Part shown: positions 59,230 through 64,000 of the stretch, piece by piece
Layout of the letters: each line of letters begins with the position of its first letter
Position numbering within the stretch: the stretch's first letter is position 1
Assembly: GCF_004011505.1 (NCBI RefSeq)
Contig: NZ_SAUN01000001.1
Location: forward strand, 1,550,001-1,614,000
Direction of reading: 5' to 3'
Length of the DNA: 64,000 bases
From: Nonomuraea polychroma
GTDB taxonomy: Bacteria; Actinomycetota; Actinomycetes; Streptosporangiales; Streptosporangiaceae
The notes under the pieces: model-generated
What the model saw: only the letters and a program-made list of their open reading frames with translations
Database searches by the model: none
Told to the model about the DNA's origin: nothing
Position numbers and translations under genes: made by a program

Positions 59230-59309
59230 GAGCGTGACTCACATGTGGCTCACCATGACTCATGATCAGATGACGCGACTACAGAGCCGCGTAAAGTCGC
59301 AGGTCGGCG

Positions 59310-59356
59310 TGGTAGGGCGGGTGGGACTCGAACCCACGACCCACGGATCATGAGCC
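59310..59356 (-). tRNA. 3' half of a tRNA (CAT anticodon), integration scar
   Basis: On the minus strand the sequence contains the anticodon loop region CTCATGATCCG, a variable loop, a perfect T-arm GTGGGTTCGAGTCCCAC (59337-59321), an acceptor strand CCGCCCTA and an encoded CCA (59312-59310). The anticodon position reads CAT (59352-59350), so the parent is Met- or Ile2-type. The D-arm and 5' acceptor half (which should begin AGGGCGG) are absent to the right. This 3'-half fragment next to a dead integrase is what an att site in a tRNA gene looks like after integration or loss of an element. Confidence 0.8.
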
Positions 59357-59514
59357 GTCGTCGTGTCGGTCTGTGCCGACGCGTGCCGTGCTGTATCGCG
59401 AACACGCGAGCAACGATTTGTGTCCATGCATCGGCACGAGCGGTTTATCGCAGAGCCTCTTGACGACGTGCGAAACCGCGGGCCAACGCTACAAGCGAGT
59501 TGCGACCGGACACG

Positions 59515-59701
59515 GCGAGAAAGGCCCGGTCTTCCGGGGCAAATCTCACCCTGATGTCAGAGCCGAGCCGGCGTTCGAGGACGGTGATCTGGTGGCGCAG
59601 GGCGAGAATTTCGATGTCCTTGTCTCGATTCCCCAGGGCAGCAGTCGCAGTGCTGCGAAGGTGTTCGTGACGGTGAGATAGGCCAGGCGAAGGAGCACGG
59701 C
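59515..59701 (-). pseudogene. N-terminal transposase remnant (IS481-like)
   Basis: On the minus strand one frame reads VLLRLAYLTVTNTFAALRLL from 59701 and, after a frameshift, NRDKDIEILALRHQITVLER, RRLGSDIRVRFAPEDRAFLA. These are the opening of common actinomycete integrase-core transposases. The rest of the gene is missing. Confidence 0.78.
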
Positions 59702-59747
59702 CGATCATCATGCCGCACGCGTTTGCCTCTCCTGCACGACCAACCAC

Positions 59748-60311
59748 CTACAACGACACGTTCGCGCCTTCCAGCACGCGCATGAAGGCACGCGACCATT
59801 CAGGCAGGTCAGGCCAGCCACGACAGGAGACCATCGTGCCGTCCACCACGTCGGGGGCGTCCACGAAGGTCGCACCGGCCATCTCCATGTCGGTCCTCAA
59901 CGGCGGGAACGCCGCCGTGGTACGGCCGCGCAGCAAGCCAAGCGCCGCCGGCACCTGCGGGCCGTGGCAAATCGTGCCCACCGGCAGGCCGCGCTCGAAG
60001 AAGTAGTGCACGATACGGGCGACGTCGGGATCGGTGCGGATGTACTCCGGCGCGCGGCCGCCCGGGATCACCAGCGCCTGGTAGTCGTCAGGGCGCACGT
60101 CGGCGAATGCGAGATCCACCGGCAGTTGATGGCCGGGCCTCTCGGTGTAGGCGTCCCAGCCGGGCTCGAAGTCGTGGACCACCAGCTTTACCGCACGCGT
60201 GGTGGGGGCGGCCACGATCGCCTCATGACCCCCTTCCCGGAGCCGGAAGACGGGGTACATGGAGTCCAGCTCTTCCGCCGCATCACCGGTCAGAACAAGC
60301 ACTCGGGCCAT
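59748..60311 (-). CDS. DJ-1/PfpI-family protein
   Basis: A 187-residue class I glutamine-amidotransferase-like protein of the DJ-1/PfpI family. The nucleophile elbow is GTICHGPQ with Cys115, and the acidic partner region is LVIPGGRAPEYIRTDP. Members act as proteases, glyoxalases or chaperones, and often respond to stress. Length and motifs are normal. It stands alone beside transposase and methyltransferase remnants. Confidence 0.9.
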   Translation of the reverse strand: MARVLVLTGDAAEELDSMYPVFRLREGGHEAIVAAPTTRAVKLVVHDFEPGWDAYTERPGHQLPVDLAFADVRPDDYQALVIPGGRAPEYIRTDPDVARIVHYFFERGLPVGTICHGPQVPAALGLLRGRTTAAFPPLRTDMEMAGATFVDAPDVVDGTMVSCRGWPDLPEWSRAFMRVLEGANVSL

Positions 60312-60406
60312 GACTCACTCCTCTTCTCTCACAGTGGATCTTAATTCGCATGGGGCAGAAATGGCAGACCCGCCGGAAGCCTCACCCGCGGACTGCTGTG
60401 TGCGCC

Positions 60407-60502
60407 GAGCACCGTCCGGACTACGCGCACGCTGCGGTGCGCTCCGCGCTCGAGCCCGGCCCTCGGGTGCTCGACCTTGCCGGGGCAGGAGAGGTGGGCT
60501 GA
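60407..60502 (+). pseudogene. fragment of a SAM-dependent methyltransferase
   Basis: One frame reads EHRPDYAHAAVRSALEPGPR followed by VLDLAGAGEVG and a stop. This matches the start of class I methyltransferases (usual form YERxRPDYPxxAVRxAL...RVLDLGAGTGKLT) including motif I, with the Gly-rich loop damaged. Nothing else of the gene follows. Short, so only moderate confidence. Confidence 0.5.
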
Positions 60503-60539
60503 GCAAACTCGTTCCGGCCCCTGGCGCGGAACTTGTCAT

Positions 60540-61121
60540 TCATTGCCGGGCGCCCATGCGGTGCCGCCAGGCGAGGGCGATCCAGGCCGCGAGGGCGACG
60601 AGCGCCACGAGGACGATGATGACGATCTTGAGGGGAGTCCCCATCGCACCTTGGTCGTCCGTCACGGTCGCCGGCGCGGCGGCCTTGTTCCGCGCGGGCG
60701 CCGTCGCCTGGCCCGTTGCGGGGGCGGTTGCCGCCACGGGTGAGGCGGCGATAACGCCCGCCTTCACCTTCACCGTTGCTTTCGCCTTGGAGGGCTCGGT
60801 CGCGGTCACGGTGACCCGCCACTCGCCGCTCGGCAGCGGCTCGGCGGAGTGGTAGAGGTTCTGGCCCTCGGGCGCCGACCTGAGCGGCACCGGCCCGAAG
60901 GAACGGCCGTCTGCCGAGGTCGCCTTCAGCGTGGCCTCGACGATCTCCGTTACGGGATGGCCGTCCTTCTTGTACGTGACCAGCACGTTGACGTTGTCGG
61001 CGCCGTCTCCCGTCACCTCCAGCTTGATCGGCCCGCCGTGGGCGGAGGCCGCCGGTGCGCCGAAGCCCAGCATGAGCCCGGCCAGCAGGACGGTGAGGAC
61101 GTATGCCGGTGCCTTGTTCAC
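60540..61121 (-). CDS. membrane-anchored FixH/YtkA-like protein
   Basis: A 193-residue protein. The GTG start at 61121 overlaps the upstream stop (GTGA). It has a signal peptide ending near ASAHG, an Ig-like beta domain of the YtkA/FixH type (GPIKLEVTGDGADNVNVLVT, then LPSGEWRVTVTATEPSKAKA), an Ala/Pro/Thr-rich linker and a C-terminal membrane helix IVIIVLVALVALAAWIALAW followed by RHR. It would sit on the outer face of the membrane. Copper-linked relatives begin with His after the signal, as this one does, but no metal site is clear. It is the last gene of a surface-protein operon. Confidence 0.75.
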   Translation of the reverse strand: MNKAPAYVLTVLLAGLMLGFGAPAASAHGGPIKLEVTGDGADNVNVLVTYKKDGHPVTEIVEATLKATSADGRSFGPVPLRSAPEGQNLYHSAEPLPSGEWRVTVTATEPSKAKATVKVKAGVIAASPVAATAPATGQATAPARNKAAAPATVTDDQGAMGTPLKIVIIVLVALVALAAWIALAWRHRMGARQ

Positions 61122-61798
61122 GAGTGGTGACTCCCCTCGGGTTCGGTGTCGGGGGTGAGCGCCCCTTCGCCGGGTGATGTCGGTAGGAACACGTGCTGGT
61201 GGCCGTAGCCCGCGTCGATGTTCAGGGCGTCGAGAGCGGTGGCTCCGACCGACCAGGTGAAGAGCGCGTCGGCGCGTTGCCGTACGGCCAGGTCCATGGC
61301 GGCGGCGCGGGCCGGTCCCGTCAAACCCCGCGCGGCCGCGTAGGTGTCGACGGTCGTGGCGAGCTGCCGTACGGCGGAGGCGAGACTCGACCGCGCCACG
61401 TTGGTGGCGGTCTCGCCGGACGGCGGGTCGGCGAAGCCTTGGACGGCCGCGGCGGCCGCCTGCTGCCAGGTCTCGACGTCGGCGGCGGTCACCGCGACGG
61501 GCCCTGCGGTGCCGTCGGACGGCATGGCCCGGCTCAGCCCGTCGAGCACGGGGAGGAGCCGGGCCCGCGTGCTGCGGGCCAGCTCCGTCAGGGTCTTGAT
61601 CTGCGTTTTGTCGCGGAGGGCGGACTCGGCACGGAGACGGTCGGCCGTCTGCTCGATCGAGTCCGGCCGGGTCAGCGCGAACACCACACCGCCGGCGACG
61701 ATCGCGCCGAGCGCGAACGCGACCGCGAGGGCGAGCACGCGGGCCCACGTCGCACCCTGCGCGGGGGCCGGTTGCCTGGGTCGGTTGATGGTCACCAC
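61118..61798 (-). CDS. single-pass membrane protein, operon partner of the surface proteins
   Basis: A 226-residue protein with one N-terminal membrane helix (LALAVAFALGAIVAGGVVFA) and a helical exterior part with conserved-looking ALRDKTQIKTLTELARSTRA. I do not recognise a named domain. Two GTG codons follow an AGGAGG site at 1 and 4 bases, so the exact start is uncertain. It overlaps the next gene by GTGA and lies 27 bases from the DUF916-like gene, so it belongs to the same operon. Function unknown. Confidence 0.72.
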   Translation of the reverse strand: MVTINRPRQPAPAQGATWARVLALAVAFALGAIVAGGVVFALTRPDSIEQTADRLRAESALRDKTQIKTLTELARSTRARLLPVLDGLSRAMPSDGTAGPVAVTAADVETWQQAAAAAVQGFADPPSGETATNVARSSLASAVRQLATTVDTYAAARGLTGPARAAAMDLAVRQRADALFTWSVGATALDALNIDAGYGHQHVFLPTSPGEGALTPDTEPEGSHHS

Positions 61799-61825
61799 CT
61801 CCTGAGGGGCGGATGTCGATGGCGC

Positions 61826-62884
61826 TCACGCCTTCTGAGGAGTGCCTTTGCTGTGGCGCATGATCAGCTGCTCGATGCGCTTGCGGCGCCATGCGGCGAC
61901 CAGCCGGATGGCGAAGGAGCCGAGGATGAGGAGGACGAGGAGGGCGAACTGCGGCCACGGCAGGGCCCAGACCGTGGTGTCGATCGCCATCCGCTGGGCG
62001 TCGGCGCCAGGGATCGGCTTGCCCGCGGGCGAGGGGATCGCCGTGACCGTCGTGCCGATGGGACCCAGCGGCCAGGCGCCGGGCACCCGTGCGACGAATG
62101 TGCGGCTGCCGCCCGGCATGAGCTCCCTGGCCTTGGCCGCGGACGGGTCACTCCAGTTGTTCTCGCCCACGAACGTGGACGTCAGGACCCGGTTGTCCGT
62201 GACCAGCCGGACGTTGCCGACGTTGGCCACGGTGTAGGTCACCTCGACGGATCCGGCGGCGAAGGGATTCCACGATCCCGTGTACTCGGCCTGCACGTCG
62301 GTTACTGCCACCTTGGCCACATAGTCGCCGGTGACGCGGATGTTCAGGCGGACGCCCACCCGGTTCTGGACCCGTACCTGACCGGAGACGGTCTCCAGGG
62401 ACGCGGTCACACCTGCGGGGTGATCGCCCGGCGTCGCGTTCTGAGGGATCGACACCGTCACCGGCACGACGGAGGTGGCCCCGGCGGCGATGGTCACCTT
62501 CTCGGGAACCGCTATCCAGGAGCCGCCGTCGGTCGGTTTCGCGTCCGAGGGCCGCATGTCGAAGTAGCCCTTGGAGGTCAGGTAGCCGTCGTTGGCGTCG
62601 ATCGCGAAGTCGACCGGCTGAGTGGAGCGGTTGATGACCGCCACATGCTCGACCACCTGCTGTCCGCCGGCGAGTTCGAGGTCGATGACGCTGCGGCCGT
62701 CAGGACCGTCGGCGTTGGCCGGAACGACCGACCAGGTGGTGTCGGCGTCGGACGGGGTCGCGAACGCGACCGTGGTGACCAGGACGGCGACCAGCAGGGC
62801 AACACCGACAGCGGGTAAGACGGCGAGGTGGGCGAGGGCGCCTCGCGAACGGCTTGTGGTCAACAGAGGTGTCTCCAGTCTCAT
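61826..62884 (-). CDS. DUF916-like membrane-anchored surface protein
   Basis: A 352-residue protein with an N-terminal signal/anchor (LAVLPAVGVALLVAVLVTTV), two beta-sandwich regions and a C-terminal helix (ALPWPQFALLVLLILGSFAI) with a basic tail. The region TTWSVVPANADGPDGR, then VVEHVAVINRSTQPVDFAID and PVTVSIPQNATPGDHPAGV is characteristic of DUF916/DUF3324-type proteins, which in Firmicutes pair with WxL-domain proteins. The gene upstream encodes a WxL-like protein, in agreement. It probably binds or displays that partner at the wall. Confidence 0.78.
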   Translation of the reverse strand: MRLETPLLTTSRSRGALAHLAVLPAVGVALLVAVLVTTVAFATPSDADTTWSVVPANADGPDGRSVIDLELAGGQQVVEHVAVINRSTQPVDFAIDANDGYLTSKGYFDMRPSDAKPTDGGSWIAVPEKVTIAAGATSVVPVTVSIPQNATPGDHPAGVTASLETVSGQVRVQNRVGVRLNIRVTGDYVAKVAVTDVQAEYTGSWNPFAAGSVEVTYTVANVGNVRLVTDNRVLTSTFVGENNWSDPSAAKARELMPGGSRTFVARVPGAWPLGPIGTTVTAIPSPAGKPIPGADAQRMAIDTTVWALPWPQFALLVLLILGSFAIRLVAAWRRKRIEQLIMRHSKGTPQKA

Positions 62885-62961
62885 CGTGGCCGTCCGGGAC
62901 CTGCGCCAGGCCGGCGCAGGTCCCGGACGCCCACAGCGGGCGATGGCGTCCTGCCTCGGGT

Positions 62962-63600
62962 TCAGGACTGGTTGAAGAGGGAAAGCGTCAGAGTCGAGTG
63001 GTACTCGCCGGCGGCGACGTCGGCGGGAGTGCGCAGCGCGAGGTCGGCGTTGACCTGCCAGGTGCCGATCTCGTCGGCGGAGTTCGCCGTCGACACCAGC
63101 AGCTCCTGCCCCTGCAGACCGACGGTGGGCGCTCCCGAGCCGTCTGAGATGACGCTGGAGACGGGCTCACCGGCCTCCACCGCCCCGGAGGAGGAGTCGC
63201 TCAGCAGGCGCGGCCGCCAGCCCAGGTACTGCGGGCCGATGGGCGGCGCCGAACCGCTCGTCGCGGTGAACTCGCTGGCCTGGCCGACGACCGCCCAGAA
63301 GTCACCGGCGGGGATCTCCTCGGGACGGCGGGTGTCGGTCACCGTGACCGTCGGCAGGGTGCCGACGAACTGGCGGGCGGCGGCGTTGGAGCCGTCCTCC
63401 TGCAGGGCCACTCCGCCGTTGTCGGCGACGGTCATGGACACCTGACCGGTGGTGTTGGGTTGGATCGTCACCGACACGTCGATGCCGTTGTCGGGGTCGT
63501 CGTCCGCCACCGCGGGACCGGCCACGCCGACGCCGGCGGCGGCGAGCGCGACACCGAGCATCGCCGCGGCGAGTATCTGCGTAGTCCTGTTCATTTTCAT
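62962..63600 (-). CDS. WxL-like secreted surface protein
   Basis: A 212-residue secreted protein. ATG 63600 is chosen because GGAG lies about 9 bases upstream and a signal peptide (MKMNRTTQILAAAMLGVALA) follows; an in-frame start at 63729 would add an unrelated Arg/Pro-rich stretch. The mature part is all-beta with GDFWAVVGQASEFTATSG, resembling the first Trp motif of WxL domains, and ends GEYHSTLTLSLFNQS. Gene order with the DUF916-like protein supports a WxL-type wall-binding role. The assignment is by motif and context. Confidence 0.7.
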   Translation of the reverse strand: MKMNRTTQILAAAMLGVALAAAGVGVAGPAVADDDPDNGIDVSVTIQPNTTGQVSMTVADNGGVALQEDGSNAAARQFVGTLPTVTVTDTRRPEEIPAGDFWAVVGQASEFTATSGSAPPIGPQYLGWRPRLLSDSSSGAVEAGEPVSSVISDGSGAPTVGLQGQELLVSTANSADEIGTWQVNADLALRTPADVAAGEYHSTLTLSLFNQS

Positions 63601-63670
63601 GTGTTCGCTCCATCGAGGGGGTGGGGCCGGTCGGCTGCTCGGCCGGCCGGCCCCGGTTCTGCTTCGGCGG

Positions 63671-64000
63671 TCAGCGGCAGCTGAGCGCCGGGTAGGCGGC
63701 GTCGTACGACGAGGTGACCTGCTCGCCACCGATCGTCGCGGTCCCCTTCACGGTCACCGTGCCCGCGTCGATCTGCCCGGCCCGGCTGTTGAAGGACTGG
63801 TACGCCTGCTTGCCCGGGGCTACGTCGGCCACGGTCTTCGAACCGAACGGGGTGGTCAGCGTCACCGTCGCCGGCACGTCCGAGCCGTTGACGGCGGTGA
63901 CCGCCACGTACGCCGAGGTGCCGATGCAGCGGGACGAGGCGGAGACCGTCAGCTTGACCTGCGGCGCGGACGCCGAGATCGTCAGCGTCAGCGTCTTGGC
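63671..64000 (-). CDS. C-terminal end of a secreted beta-rich surface protein (5' truncated)
   Basis: The frame is open from the window edge to a stop at 63671, giving the last 109 residues. It has Thr/Val-rich beta sequence (AKTLTLTISASAPQVKLTVS, then CIGTSAYVAVTAVNGSDVPA) and two Cys residues, one at the very end (ALSCR), perhaps forming a disulfide. It resembles a C-terminal Ig-like or carbohydrate-binding domain of exported proteins, but I cannot name the family. It precedes the WxL-like gene on the same strand. Confidence 0.7.
   Translation of the reverse strand, partial: AKTLTLTISASAPQVKLTVSASSRCIGTSAYVAVTAVNGSDVPATVTLTTPFGSKTVADVAPGKQAYQSFNSRAGQIDAGTVTVKGTATIGGEQVTSSYDAAYPALSCR

Noticed and set aside
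58817..59353. A 178-codon ORF ending VGLEPTTHGS
   Set aside because: This ending is a known artefact of translating a tRNA antisense. The rest is Arg/Gly-rich and out of frame with the integrase remnant.

Overview
The window is high-GC actinomycete DNA. It has short ATGA/GTGA overlaps, many GTG starts, F420-type and Tat-exported proteins, and a mosaic of sugar-uptake operons, large regulators and decayed insertion sequences. The gene content would suit a Streptosporangiales-like actinobacterium (for example Nonomuraea), but the genus is an inference and no marker gene is present.

Left part (about 1.2-28.5 kb, minus strand). One translationally coupled operon encodes a hybrid NRPS-PKS assembly line. 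In transcription order it holds a type II thioesterase fused to a degenerate PPTase-like domain, an NRPS (A-T-C-A-T), a PKS (KS-AT-KR-DH-ACP), an MbtH protein, an NRPS (C-A-T), an NRPS (C-A-T-C-A-T), an NRPS (C-A-T-TE) and an MFS exporter. By collinearity it would join six amino acids and one malonate unit: hydrophobic or aromatic residue, Lys2/aminoadipate-like acidic residue, malonate reduced and dehydrated, Gly-like, unassigned, Ser, Ser. No epimerase domain is visible. The terminal thioesterase has cysteine as its nucleophile. A TTGACT-N17-TATAAG promoter overlapped by an inverted repeat, and a 40-codon leader ORF, precede the operon. An Ntn-hydrolase-like lipoprotein gene lies upstream on the same strand.

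Middle part (30.5-51.2 kb). There are two carbohydrate loci. The first has a LacI regulator with two matching TGCAACGTTGCA-type operators, a Tat-exported binding protein, two permeases, a GH2 hydrolase and a secreted BNR/ricin-lectin enzyme. The second is controlled by an unusual GntR-type regulator whose sensor looks like an ABC sugar-binding protein. It includes two uncharacterised proteins, a binding protein and two permeases, with shared TTTGCC/GGCAAA motifs upstream. Neither locus encodes its own ATPase. Between them lie a nucleotidyltransferase, an FAD monooxygenase, an alpha/beta hydrolase and several gene remnants.

Right part (51.2-60.5 kb) is a plastic zone. Intact genes (DUF1801, an SDR lacking YxxxK, a large LuxR/AAA regulator, a SnoaL-like secreted protein, a LuxR-type regulator, a PfpI-like protein) alternate with broken transposases, a sigma-factor fragment, a methyltransferase fragment and a decayed tyrosine recombinase next to the 3' half of a tRNA, which is an integration scar.

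The far right (60.5-64 kb, minus strand) is a cell-surface operon: an FixH/YtkA-like membrane protein, a membrane-anchored protein, a DUF916-like protein, a WxL-like secreted protein and the 3' end of another surface protein that runs off the window.
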